DNA of 64,000 nucleotides from Shewanella schlegeliana. GTDB lineage: Bacteria > Pseudomonadota > Gammaproteobacteria > Enterobacterales > Shewanellaceae. The stretch's first letter is position 1, and every line of letters begins with the position of its first letter. The stretch is from NCBI RefSeq assembly GCF_016765635.1, contig NZ_JAESVD010000004.1, forward strand, positions 248,001 to 312,000, read 5' to 3'. Below are positions 54,955-63,842 of the stretch, piece by piece. The notes beneath the pieces were generated by a model that searched no databases, was not told where the DNA came from, and saw nothing but the letters and a program-made list of their open reading frames with translations. A program made the translations under genes and the position numbers.

Positions 54955-56601
54955 ATGACAGCAAGAAAAGCCACCGCTTCAGAAGAGGCATTACTGCGAA
55001 TTTTTACGGTTCCAGAAGCCCCAGACTCTACCCTTAGTGTGATTGAACAAAATATCTCACAGAACCTAATGGGTTTTTTACAAGAAAGCGTGGTGGCTGT
55101 CGAGAAGCCACTTTCTGAAGTTGAACTGGATTTTCAACAATACCAGATCCCATCGGCGCCGCAATTTGTCTCTGACTACGCCGATAATATGATGCAAACA
55201 TTAGTTGCTCATTCGGTGCATACCTCTGCGCCTAGCTTTATCGGTCATATGACCTCTGCCCTGCCTTACTTTGTATTACCCTTGTCTAAGATGATGGTAG
55301 GACTGAACCAGAATCTGGTAAAAATCGAGACATCGAAGGCCTTTACGCCACTGGAACGCCAAGTACTAGGCATGATGCACCATCTTGTATATAACGAGAA
55401 TGAAGCCTTTTATCAAAGCTGGATGCACAGTGCCAATGTCTCCTTGGGGGCGTTTTGCTCAGGTGGTACAGTCGCCAACATCACCGCCTTGTGGACGGCG
55501 CGTAATCAACTACTTAAAGCAGATGGTGACTTTAAAGGTATCGCCAAACAAGGGCTGCTCAAAGGGCTGCGCCACTACGGCTATGATGATTTAGCAATTT
55601 TAGTCTCTGAGCGTGGCCACTACTCGCTCGCTAAAACTGCTGACCTATTAGGTATTGGCCGGGAAAACATTATTCAAGTTCCCACATCAGACGATAACAA
55701 GGTCGATGTCACTAAGATGCGAGCTCTCGCTAAGCAACTTGAGCAAGATAACATTCGTGTGATGGCAATCGTGGGCGTCGCGGGCACCACAGAAACCGGC
55801 AATATCGACCCGCTCAATGAACTTGCCGATTTAGCCGCTGAGCTTAACTGTCACTTTCATGTGGATGCGGCTTGGGGCGGCGCGAGCTTATTATCAAATA
55901 AGTATCGTCACCTACTAACGGGGGTTGAGCGAGCCGACTCCGTCACCATCGATGCTCACAAGCAGATGTATGTGCCTATGGGCGCAGGTATGGTGCTATT
56001 TAAAGATCCCACCTTTGCGAATGCCATCAAGCACCATGCAGAGTATATTTTGCGCCAAGGATCGAAAGACTTAGGCAGTCAGACTCTCGAAGGTTCGCGC
56101 CCAGGTATGGCGATGCTAGTGCATGCTTGTCTTAAGGTGATTGGCCGAGAAGGTTATGAGATTTTAATCAATAACAGCCTTGAAAAGGCCCGTTATTTCG
56201 CCGACTTAATCACGGCAGAAAGCGATTTTGAGCTGGTCTCTCAGCCAGAACTTTGTCTGCTCACCTATCGCTATGTGCCGCAATCAGTACAGCTTGCGAT
56301 GGCCAAAGCTCGTGAAATTGGTGATACAGAGGCGCTAACCAAGTTTAATCAGCTATTAGATGGCTTGACTAAATTTGTACAAAAAACTCAGCGTGAACAA
56401 GGATCCTCGTTTGTATCACGTACCCGTATCAACCCTGAAAGCCACCAGCTGATGAACATCAAAGCTGTGGTATTTCGGGTAGTGTTAGCCAACCCACTGA
56501 CAACAAAAGAGATTTTACAACAAGTTCTTACAGAGCAGGCACAGATAGCCTCGCAAGAAACCCTGTATTTACCTCAATTGCTCACGCTAGCACAAAGCTA
56601 A
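54955..56601 (+). CDS. panP: PanP-type PLP-dependent aspartate 1-decarboxylase
   Basis: Group II pyridoxal-phosphate decarboxylase, 548 residues, the length of Vibrio PanP, which makes beta-alanine from aspartate for pantothenate and CoA in bacteria lacking PanD. PLP-site motifs: CSGGTVANITALW, HVDAAWGGASLL and the Schiff-base lysine in TIDAHKQMYVPMGAG. It has often been annotated as glutamate decarboxylase; PanP is the better match for this long form with its N-terminal extension (about 1-70). Monocistronic by position. The ribosome site is weak. Confidence 0.85.
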   Translation: MTARKATASEEALLRIFTVPEAPDSTLSVIEQNISQNLMGFLQESVVAVEKPLSEVELDFQQYQIPSAPQFVSDYADNMMQTLVAHSVHTSAPSFIGHMTSALPYFVLPLSKMMVGLNQNLVKIETSKAFTPLERQVLGMMHHLVYNENEAFYQSWMHSANVSLGAFCSGGTVANITALWTARNQLLKADGDFKGIAKQGLLKGLRHYGYDDLAILVSERGHYSLAKTADLLGIGRENIIQVPTSDDNKVDVTKMRALAKQLEQDNIRVMAIVGVAGTTETGNIDPLNELADLAAELNCHFHVDAAWGGASLLSNKYRHLLTGVERADSVTIDAHKQMYVPMGAGMVLFKDPTFANAIKHHAEYILRQGSKDLGSQTLEGSRPGMAMLVHACLKVIGREGYEILINNSLEKARYFADLITAESDFELVSQPELCLLTYRYVPQSVQLAMAKAREIGDTEALTKFNQLLDGLTKFVQKTQREQGSSFVSRTRINPESHQLMNIKAVVFRVVLANPLTTKEILQQVLTEQAQIASQETLYLPQLLTLAQS

Positions 56602-56816
56602 CTTCTCATGACGGTAAGGCTCGACTAACTTTTCTCTTTATCGAGCCTTGCTGTAATGAACCGCTTTATATAACAGTCCCAAGTGAGAACATCATTGAAA
56701 AGTTCTCAATTGACTCCTTGTTCATGCACACCCAAAATCCCGTTAAAAAAGAGCGCGAAGCACGATTAATAAGTCTGCTAACCTATTGATAGGCAAGGAT
56801 AGAGAAGGTGAAAAGG

Positions 56817-57185
56817 ATGACGAAACTAGAAAATACGCTAAAAAATAAGTTAAAAGATGAGCTAAAAGATGAGCTAAAAGCCCAAGACTATCAAGTGGAA
56901 GAACAAGACTGCAAACTCAAAGTAAAACTTGGCGGATTGGCTACTCCTGTCTATATCGAAAATGATTTTGCCAACAATCGATTCATCGTGAATACACAGG
57001 ATGTCAAAAACGGTATGTTTTATGGAGCAATGCTTTTTATTGCCCAAATATCCACATCTGACTCAACACAAGCACTCGTATCCGCTATTGCAGTTATCGG
57101 CTTGTTCACTATGCTGCTTACCGAACTCAAAAGCCAAATGCTAAAGCAACAAGTCGCTTCATTTAATCGAATAAATACTGCATAA
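56817..57185 (+). CDS. Small membrane-associated protein of unknown function
   Basis: 122 residues from the ATG at 56817 (AGAAGG eight bases upstream; a GTG at 56808 would add three residues). Lys/Glu/Asp-rich N-terminal helix with the tandem KLKDELKDELK, then an Ile/Val-rich central part and one hydrophobic segment (about 65-100). I recognise no domain. The DNA has a 12-base direct repeat (AAAGATGAGCTA) in the N-terminal codons near 56851-56876. Isolated between panP and convergent phosphohexomutase. Confidence 0.6.
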   Translation: MTKLENTLKNKLKDELKDELKAQDYQVEEQDCKLKVKLGGLATPVYIENDFANNRFIVNTQDVKNGMFYGAMLFIAQISTSDSTQALVSAIAVIGLFTMLLTELKSQMLKQQVASFNRINTA

Positions 57186-57329
57186 AAATACCGCATAAAA
57201 GATTACTGCTGTTGACTGATAACCATGAGACGATAATGCCAAACCTTTATGCCTCTCCTCTTCTGACAAAAATCTAATTGAGCTTCATTCAAAAACTCAC
57301 TAATTTTTACAGCTGTTCAAAAACATAAA

Positions 57330-57352
57330 GAAGCCACCTAACTGGTGGCTTC
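57330..57352 (-). terminator. Terminator of the phosphohexomutase gene
   Basis: GAAGCCACC - 5 bases - GGTGGCTTC followed on the minus strand by TTTATGTTTTTG, 30 bases after the stop. Confidence 0.75.
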
Positions 57353-57381
57353 ATATTTTAATAAACAAAATACTATTTTTA

Positions 57382-59115
57382 CTACTTCGGCAACGCCGCC
57401 TGATGCGCCTCAATGAAGCGCACCATTTCAGCCTCCGCTCGCTGTTGGGCACTTGCTAATGTGTCTTCATCGCTCATCGCTTCGACCACCTCGTAGTAGC
57501 ACTTTATCTTTGGCTCAGTGCCCGATGGCCTGACGATGACTCGGGCGCCATTTTCAAGGCGATAAATCAATACATCACTGGCGGGTAGTGCGATATTTTC
57601 TTCTGAGCCATCTTTACTGCCATCAAAGAAGTAGCGCTTACCAATACTGATATCATCAGTCGAAACCACCTTATGACCCGCTATCTCAACGGGAGGATGC
57701 TCACGCAGATAGGCACCAATATTTGGCGTCGTCGGTTTCAATGCAATGCTTACCTGAGCGTTGAGGTGGAAACCATGCTGACGATAGATGGCTTCAAGAC
57801 GATCCCATATTGTCTGCCCCTGGCTGGCAAGCTCTGCAGTTAATTGGGCAAATGCAACCAGTGCCGATAAACCATCTTTATCCCACACCATAGAACCAAC
57901 GGTGTAACCGAGCGCCTCTTCGTAGGCAAACAGGAAGCCGTTTTCGTCTGTTTCTTCACTCATCCCCACATTAGTTAGCCACTTAAAACCGGTCAAAGTC
58001 GTTAAGCAAGTCGCATTAAGGCTCTGGGCGACTCTTGATAATAAACTCGATGACACAATCGTGGTGCAGGTTAATCGCTGAGTATCACTGGCATGGGTCA
58101 ATAGGTAATGACCTAATAACACACCAACTTGGTCGCCTGTGAGCATCTGATAATCCCCTGAAGCCGTGCGCACCGCAACGGCGAAACGGTCGGCATCGGG
58201 ATCATTTGCACAGGCCAGCATAGCGTTATACTTTTTGGCCTCGGCGATCACCATATCCATCGCCCCCTCTTCTTCAGGGTTAGGGAAATTCACCGTAGGG
58301 AAATCCCCGTCGGGCAGCGCCTGCTCGGCAACTGAATAAACTTGTGTGAACCCCGCATCTTTCAGCACATTAAGCGCCATCTCGTTACCCACGCCGTGCA
58401 TGGCCGTGTAGGCCAAACTGACAGACTCTGGCTGAGTATAATTTTGTAATACTGCTGCTTGCTTCACGCCTTGGCGATAAGCATCATAAAAATCATCCTC
58501 TAGCATAACTAGCAAGCCTGAGGCCTTGGCTTGCTGGATCTCCAATAATGGAATCGCCTCGGTCGCGGCTTTGTCGATACAAGCCGCGATACCACTATCG
58601 TGTGGAGGAATGATCTGAGCACCATTGTCCCAATATACCTTGTAGCCGTTATATTGCGGCGGATTATGACTGGCAGTGACCACAACACCCGCTGCGCAGC
58701 CAAGGTGAAGCATACCAAAGGCCACCAGCGGCGTTGCCGCCACATTGCCTGTGAGATAGACTTTAATTCCCATAGCCGTTAATACACTGGCGGCGTCATA
58801 GGCGAATTGCTTCGAATCATGGCGACCGTCATAACCAATCACTACGCCACGGCTTACTACGTCACTAATTTGTGCTTTTAGATAAGAAGCTAAACCCGCA
58901 GAAGTTTGCTGAATAACTAATCGATTCATTCGAGTCGGCCCCGCGCCCACGACACCGCGTAACCCCGCCGTACCGAAGGCGAGTCGTCCAGAAAAGCGCG
59001 CCTCAAGCTCAGTGCTATCATCAGAGTCTAAAAGGGCTTGTAGCTCCTGTCGCATCGCGGAGTCGGGATCGGCAGCCATCCAGTGTTTGACTCTCAATGC
59101 TAATTGGGTATCCAT
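57382..59115 (-). CDS. Phosphomannomutase / phosphoglucomutase family enzyme
   Basis: Alpha-D-phosphohexomutase, 577 residues from the ATG at 59115 (GGAG six bases upstream; an ATG at 59127 abuts no site). Active-site serine loop TASHNPPQYNG (about 142-152), metal-binding DPDADRFAVAV, sugar-binding loop YEEALGYTVG, and phosphate-binding RPSGTEPKIKCYYE near the end. The length and the GLRGVVGAGPTRMNRL block fit the PgcA-type phosphoglucomutase / phosphomannomutase group; which sugar is preferred cannot be told. Monocistronic, divergent from the SMR gene. Confidence 0.88.
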   Translation of the reverse strand: MDTQLALRVKHWMAADPDSAMRQELQALLDSDDSTELEARFSGRLAFGTAGLRGVVGAGPTRMNRLVIQQTSAGLASYLKAQISDVVSRGVVIGYDGRHDSKQFAYDAASVLTAMGIKVYLTGNVAATPLVAFGMLHLGCAAGVVVTASHNPPQYNGYKVYWDNGAQIIPPHDSGIAACIDKAATEAIPLLEIQQAKASGLLVMLEDDFYDAYRQGVKQAAVLQNYTQPESVSLAYTAMHGVGNEMALNVLKDAGFTQVYSVAEQALPDGDFPTVNFPNPEEEGAMDMVIAEAKKYNAMLACANDPDADRFAVAVRTASGDYQMLTGDQVGVLLGHYLLTHASDTQRLTCTTIVSSSLLSRVAQSLNATCLTTLTGFKWLTNVGMSEETDENGFLFAYEEALGYTVGSMVWDKDGLSALVAFAQLTAELASQGQTIWDRLEAIYRQHGFHLNAQVSIALKPTTPNIGAYLREHPPVEIAGHKVVSTDDISIGKRYFFDGSKDGSEENIALPASDVLIYRLENGARVIVRPSGTEPKIKCYYEVVEAMSDEDTLASAQQRAEAEMVRFIEAHQAALPK

Positions 59116-59127
59116 AACTCGCTCCAT

Positions 59128-59447
59128 TTACTTTCAATGAGGTAATGGCCGCTAAAGAATTTTGAACCAAGCGCGACACATTACGAGAATTAAACCTAAT
59201 TAAACACTAAGCCTAGCAGTTAGCTTGAACAAGACAATTTGCATTAAATTTTCATAATAAAGTTAACTCATCTCTTGGCCGTAATATTAAATGCTATCGC
59301 TCAGTAAGCTTTACCAAAACCGTTAGTGATGCCTAGTAAAACATTCAACGGCACAATGACTTCGAAAGTTAATTTAGTCTTTCTTTTGCCCATTTTCGCG
59401 CTCTGTTCATCTGATCACGAGCGCTTTTTTTAACTTATAGGCCCGAT
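59128..59447. other. Intergenic region between divergent phosphohexomutase and SMR genes
   Basis: No gene. AT-rich; its right end holds a terminator-like hairpin (59398-59431) directly in front of the SMR start. I saw no recognisable guanidine riboswitch core. Confidence 0.5.
59398..59431 (+). promoter_or_regulatory. Terminator-like hairpin in the SMR gene leader
   Basis: GCGCTC - 15-base loop - GAGCGC followed by TTTTTTT, ending 16 bases before the SMR start codon. The nearest plus-strand gene upstream ends more than 2 kb away, beyond a minus-strand gene, so there is no obvious transcript for it to end other than the SMR leader itself; attenuation is possible. Confidence 0.5.
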
Positions 59448-59774
59448 ATGAATAGCTATTTTTACTTAAGCTTAGCCATTGTTTCTGAGGTAATTGCCAC
59501 TAGTTTGCTACCCGTTACTATGGGGGTTAGTCGATTACTGCCCTCCATTGGCTGCGGTGTTGGCTATGGTGCTGCGTTTTACTTTTTATCCTTGGCCACT
59601 AACAGCATTCCTACTCACGTTGCCTACGCAATTTGGTGTGGTGCAGGAATCGTATTAATCACCATGCTAGGTATTTTTATGGGAAAGATGCCAAACCTTG
59701 ATACTATCTTTGGCATGATTTTGATCGTCATCGGAGTTGCACTGATCAACATGAATTCTCCTAGCCTGCATTAA
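59448..59774 (+). CDS. Small multidrug resistance (SMR) family transporter, EmrE-like
   Basis: 108 residues, four membrane helices, proton-coupled exporter of cationic compounds. The essential membrane Glu is in IVSEVIATS (residue 14). The YAIWCGAGIVLI block and LDTIFGMILIVIGVALIN resemble EmrE/QacC. The usual Lys/basic residue after helix 1 (LMKFSEG in EmrE) is replaced (LLPVTMG). SMR subgroups export quaternary ammonium compounds or guanidinium; the sequence looks closer to the Qac/EmrE group, but this is not certain. Monocistronic. Confidence 0.88.
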   Translation: MNSYFYLSLAIVSEVIATSLLPVTMGVSRLLPSIGCGVGYGAAFYFLSLATNSIPTHVAYAIWCGAGIVLITMLGIFMGKMPNLDTIFGMILIVIGVALINMNSPSLH

Positions 59775-59859
59775 GTTATCCGTAAGCATGAGCCAAACGT
59801 GTGCTAATCGTGTAAAATTACCGGCTTGCTAAATAACCCCATGCAGCGAACTGTTAATC

Positions 59860-60705
59860 ATGAGCCCGTTAAAAATAGAAACCCATATCAAAGTCCAGTC
59901 TACCGAGATTGATGCGGCAAGTCTGCTCGCAGAGGAAACCGGCTTATCCAAGCAAATGATTAAGCAAGCGATGCAAAAAGGGGCGGTTTGGCACAGTCAT
60001 GGCAAGCAAACTAATCGTCTCCGCCGCGCTAAGAAGGCGCTTAAGGTCGGTGATGAGCTACATCTTTACTACAACCAAGCGGTATTAGATGAAGTGGTAA
60101 CCGATGCAGAGCTACTATTTGACCAAGAGCAGTACAGTATCTGGTACAAACCTTTTGGCATGCGTTGTCAGGGCTCGAAGTGGAGCGACCACACCACCAT
60201 TAATCGTTATATCGAGACCCACTTAAATCCGGCTCGTAATGCCTACCTTATTCACCGACTAGACTTAGCCGCAACCGGACTTATCGTGTTGGGTCATAAT
60301 AAAAAAGTCACAGCCGCCATCGCCAAGCTGTTTGAAACCCGGGCGCTCGATAAATTTTATCAGGTGATAGTGGAAGGCAAGTTCCCGGACGGAAAAGTCA
60401 CCATAGATACCGATGTAGATAACAAGTCGGCGCTATCACACGCCGAGCGCTTAGAGTACAGCAACGAGCTAAATCAGTCTAAAGTGCAGGTTAAAATCGA
60501 GTCAGGCCGTAAACACCAAATTCGTATCCATATGGCAAGTATTGGCCACCCTGTTGTCGGCGACAGACAGCATGGTAATGGCAGCGACCAGACGCCGAAT
60601 CTGCAGCTTACCTCCTGCCACTTAAGCTTTGTCTGCCCAGTTACCGGTGAGGATAAAGTGTTCGAACTGCCGCAAAGCTACCGACCAGAATTTCAAGCAA
60701 GCTAA
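59860..60705 (+). CDS. RluA-family 23S rRNA/tRNA pseudouridine synthase
   Basis: Isomerises uridine to pseudouridine in RNA, 281 residues. The catalytic block is HRLDLAATGLIVL with the essential Asp (about 133). Further family motifs: FYQVIVEGKFP and SGRKHQIRIHMASIGHPVVGD. An N-terminal S4-like region (about 20-75) is present. The target uridine cannot be told from sequence. Ends near a terminator shared with the convergent cytochrome gene. Confidence 0.9.
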   Translation: MSPLKIETHIKVQSTEIDAASLLAEETGLSKQMIKQAMQKGAVWHSHGKQTNRLRRAKKALKVGDELHLYYNQAVLDEVVTDAELLFDQEQYSIWYKPFGMRCQGSKWSDHTTINRYIETHLNPARNAYLIHRLDLAATGLIVLGHNKKVTAAIAKLFETRALDKFYQVIVEGKFPDGKVTIDTDVDNKSALSHAERLEYSNELNQSKVQVKIESGRKHQIRIHMASIGHPVVGDRQHGNGSDQTPNLQLTSCHLSFVCPVTGEDKVFELPQSYRPEFQAS

Positions 60706-60726
60706 TTTTGCCAGTAAGCGATAACT

Positions 60727-60753
60727 AAAAAGCCCACTAAACGTGGGCTTTTT
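60727..60753 (+). terminator. Bidirectional terminator between pseudouridine synthase and cytochrome b561
   Basis: AAAAAGCCCAC - TAAAC - GTGGGCTTTTT, symmetric, between convergent genes. Confidence 0.9.
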
Positions 60754-60795
60754 ATATGTGCCGCCACAGCGGCCACAGCTTCATGCTAAAAATCT

Positions 60796-61536
60796 TTACT
60801 CATCTACTGGTTTGTCTTTAAGTCGTTTCTTACCAGAAAACATAGCCGAGATAATACCGGGCTGATGCTTAAGCTCCGCAATAATCACACCGATAATATG
60901 AATGAGTACCACTAGCATCAGTAGATAAGCGCCATAAAGATGCACCTTACCTGTGACGCTTTTATAAGGTTTCATCTGAGCGACTTTTTGTTGGTCAACT
61001 CCGGTATCATCATAGGGTTTTAGCGAGGCGGGGTCGACGCCATCAGCTGCAATGTACTCGGTAACTGCCGCCCCAAAAGGAGGATAGAAAACATCCGTAC
61101 CAGCACGCAACAATCCCGTAGCTCCAATAACAATTAACAATGCAAATATTGCGCTAACGGCCAATTTCCCCAACGGGTTATGCCCTAGATACTGCGGATT
61201 CTTACCCGCCTTCAATGCTTGTTGATAATCACTTGCCGCCTTAAAACTAGGCCATATATGGGATAACTTGGCATAACCACTGCCGATAACGCCCCATAAT
61301 AAACGTACAAGCAGATTAATCACGAAAAGGTAGCCAATTACAATATGCAGCTCTTTAAGTTTAATCTTCGCCGCTAAGCCGCTAATGCCGAGTTCAGCTT
61401 TAAATAACATGATTAACCCGACAAACATTAACGCAGTGATCAACACCAGATTAATCCAGTGGAAAATGCGCACCGGTTTGTCCCACACTTGATAAATAGA
61501 TACCGTTTCAATATTACTATCTTGCTTTTCACTCAT
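60796..61536 (-). CDS. Cytochrome b561-family protein
   Basis: Inner-membrane dihaem b-type cytochrome of the b561 / Ni-Fe-hydrogenase b-subunit family, 246 residues. Four membrane helices: about 27-46 with WDKPVRIFHW (first haem His), 62-82 (ELHIVIGYLFVINLLVRLLWG), 125-144 and 195-217 (GKVHLYGAYLLMLVVLIHIIGVII, with further haem His). The charged loop between helices 3 and 4 is longer than usual. It usually moves electrons between quinones and a c-type cytochrome or partner enzyme; no partner gene is adjacent. Confidence 0.82.
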   Translation of the reverse strand: MSEKQDSNIETVSIYQVWDKPVRIFHWINLVLITALMFVGLIMLFKAELGISGLAAKIKLKELHIVIGYLFVINLLVRLLWGVIGSGYAKLSHIWPSFKAASDYQQALKAGKNPQYLGHNPLGKLAVSAIFALLIVIGATGLLRAGTDVFYPPFGAAVTEYIAADGVDPASLKPYDDTGVDQQKVAQMKPYKSVTGKVHLYGAYLLMLVVLIHIIGVIIAELKHQPGIISAMFSGKKRLKDKPVDE

Positions 61537-61700
61537 CGACTTTCCCCCGAAAATCTTGGTTTACCCATATCTGCAAAATTTAACTGATCAATTTATGATA
61601 CGCCTTTGAGCCTATTTTTCAGTAAATTATTGTTTAACACCACAGAGCCCTACAGCGAAGAATAACAGAAGATGAACATACCGACTTACTAAATTAGTGG

Positions 61701-62366
61701 TTAATCAACTTTAAAGATAACTTGGTCATTACACCCAGACCATATAGGGAATTTCATCATGACTTTACTGAACATTCGACTCTGTAAATAGCCACTCAAC
61801 CAACCCCTAACCTTTGGGTAGGGAGACTGTCTGTACCATTGGCGTTCAACGCGAGAAAATTGACGAATAAAAGGAATGATTGCGAGATCGGCAAGACTGG
61901 GGGTATCTGAAACTAGGTATTGATGCTCAAGCAGCCTTAACTCAAGTATCTGTAAAAATCGTTCACAGTCTGCTCTGCGAGTGAACAGGTCGGCATCATG
62001 ATAGCGCTTAGCACTACGGTAGCTTTCCAGACAGGTTTTGAACTCCTTATCAAACAGGTCAATCAAGCTTAGCATCTCCTGATGCCTATCAGACTTATCA
62101 GCAAAAAGGTAATTAGCAGGATCCCTACGACTAAGCGCCCATAGCATGATATCTAGACTCAGCTCAATAACCTCCCCGCTGGGCTGCACCAATACTGGCA
62201 CGGTTCCCTTTGGTGAGGCCTCTAACAACTCGACCGGCTTGTTATCTAAACGCAACTCACGTAGCAGCACTGTTTGACCCGAAACATAGACAGCCAATCT
62301 TGCCCGAATGGCATAGGGACAATTGCGTAAAGAATAAAGTATAGCGGTTGACGATATAGCACTCAT
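61701..62366 (-). CDS. Glutathione S-transferase-like protein
   Basis: 221 residues. Thioredoxin-fold N-terminus with SLRNCPYAIRARLA (CPYA site at about 16-19), KGTVPVL with the cis-Pro, and EVIELSLDIMLW in the glutathione-binding position. All-helical C-terminal GST domain with SLADLAIIPFIRQF. The Cys-type active site suggests a thiol transferase or glutaredoxin-like role rather than a detoxifying GST; the substrate is unknown. Monocistronic. Confidence 0.8.
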   Translation of the reverse strand: MSAISSTAILYSLRNCPYAIRARLAVYVSGQTVLLRELRLDNKPVELLEASPKGTVPVLVQPSGEVIELSLDIMLWALSRRDPANYLFADKSDRHQEMLSLIDLFDKEFKTCLESYRSAKRYHDADLFTRRADCERFLQILELRLLEHQYLVSDTPSLADLAIIPFIRQFSRVERQWYRQSPYPKVRGWLSGYLQSRMFSKVMMKFPIWSGCNDQVIFKVD

Positions 62367-62623
62367 GATGGCTTTATTCCTTCGCTACGAGTTCGATAAA
62401 AAGCTAGCCAAATCTCTTATCAAGCAATTAAAAATGTAGAATCAGCTCAATTAAGTTTAAATCAATCTCAATCAAGTAATCTGTCCAGTATTAGCTGGCT
62501 TGTTTTTTACCTATGATAACCGTAGAGTGACTTCATCATAAGTAAAAGCGGTTAAATCACTTAGTTAAGCTGATTTATTCGACTATAGAACATACACTTT
62601 AGGTGCTATTTAAAGAGGGTTTC

Positions 62624-63472
62624 GTGGATAAACTAACCATCGCAGTGGACTTTTTATTAACCCATAAGCTTTTGCTAACGGTATTAATCATTGTTTTAAT
62701 TTCAATGATTAAGCGCTTAGTGATCTCTCAAATTCGCGGTGATGTGGCGTTTTTAACTGAAGTTCAACGTAAATGGATGTCACGAACCAAGAATGGCACA
62801 TTTATCTTAATCATAGTGATCTTGTTTATGCTGTGGCAGACAGAGATCAATAAGTTTGCCCTCTCCGTGACCGCTATTGCCATCGCTTTTGTTGTCGCTT
62901 CGAAAGAGATTATTCTCTGTTTTACTGGTTCGATTCAAAGAGCCAGCTCACGCTCATTTGTCATTGGTGACTGGATTGAAGTAGGAAAAATATGTGGTGA
63001 GGTGATTGAACACAACCTAATGGCGACGGTTATTCAAGAGATTGACCTGCACCATGGCCAGTATCACTTCACAGGGAAAACGGCGACCCTGCCTAACAGT
63101 ATGTTCTTTAGTTATGCAGTTAAAAACCTCAACTTCATGAAGCGGTATGTCTACCACGACTTTTTTATCACTGTTGTGGAATTCGTAAACCTCTACCCAC
63201 TGTTCCCCGAGTTACACGAGAAGATTGAAGCTCACTGTGAAGATTTCATTGAAGTTGCTAAACGCTATAATGGCGTTATCGAAAAGCATGCTGGCGTGGA
63301 TTTACCTGGCTCTGAGCCCCACATCCATATTAGTAGCGGTATTAATGGCGAGCAATTTGTTCACATTATGATTTTCTGTCCTACTGAACAAGCCGTTCAT
63401 TTAGAGCAGTTAATCAGAGAAGACTTTATGATTGCCTACCATGAGGCATTTGGTAAAGAGGTAGTGCTCTAG
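62624..63472 (+). CDS. MscS-type mechanosensitive ion channel family protein
   Basis: 282 residues from the GTG at 62624, preceded by AAGAGGG; a GTG at 62603 would add seven residues. Three hydrophobic helices (about 8-28, 58-76, 80-97), then the MscS beta-domain with SRSFVIGDWIEVGKICGEVIE (about 113-133) and NSMFFSYAVKNLNF, and a C-terminal cytoplasmic alpha/beta part. Members gate under membrane tension to release solutes in osmotic downshock; a gating function for this short form is inference. Confidence 0.82.
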   Translation: MDKLTIAVDFLLTHKLLLTVLIIVLISMIKRLVISQIRGDVAFLTEVQRKWMSRTKNGTFILIIVILFMLWQTEINKFALSVTAIAIAFVVASKEIILCFTGSIQRASSRSFVIGDWIEVGKICGEVIEHNLMATVIQEIDLHHGQYHFTGKTATLPNSMFFSYAVKNLNFMKRYVYHDFFITVVEFVNLYPLFPELHEKIEAHCEDFIEVAKRYNGVIEKHAGVDLPGSEPHIHISSGINGEQFVHIMIFCPTEQAVHLEQLIREDFMIAYHEAFGKEVVL

Positions 63473-63579
63473 TATTTTACTAAGCTAAAAAGGCATAGAC
63501 ACAACAAGGATAACATTAACACTTGTCGCCTATGCCTAATTCAATGCTCAGCGAAATCCCTAACTCAATCACTTGTCAC

Positions 63580-63804
63580 TTATTCGTGCGACCATTTGAT
63601 CTGAAACTCAATCTCTTCCTCTGAGTCGCTCCGTTCATGTTCAACACTGTATGTCGCACGCACAGGTACATACACTCGCTCACCTGCGATTTGAATCTCA
63701 AACTTTTCACCCGTCTCTAGCGAGTCAGCAAGGCGCCTTAGCTTGGCAGCAAACTCGGCATTGCTATAACCCTTTTCGATATCTCTATCAGCTTTCTTGC
63801 TCAT
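63580..63804 (-). CDS. Amphi-Trp domain protein
   Basis: 74 residues from the ATG at 63804 (AAGGGG five bases upstream; another ATG directly before). Small, highly acidic protein with the two-part amphi-Trp pattern: AAKLRRLADSLETGEKFEI, then EEIEFQIKW at the end with the alternating hydrophobic/Trp strand. The function of this family is not established. Confidence 0.75.
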   Translation of the reverse strand: MSKKADRDIEKGYSNAEFAAKLRRLADSLETGEKFEIQIAGERVYVPVRATYSVEHERSDSEEEIEFQIKWSHE

Positions 63805-63842
63805 CATATCCCCTTAAAAGTTAACCTTAGGTTTACTACAAT

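Noticed and set aside
59128..59447. Guanidine riboswitch before the SMR gene
   Set aside because: I looked for tandem ACGR-loop hairpins and the ykkC core and could not support either; only a terminator-like hairpin is visible.
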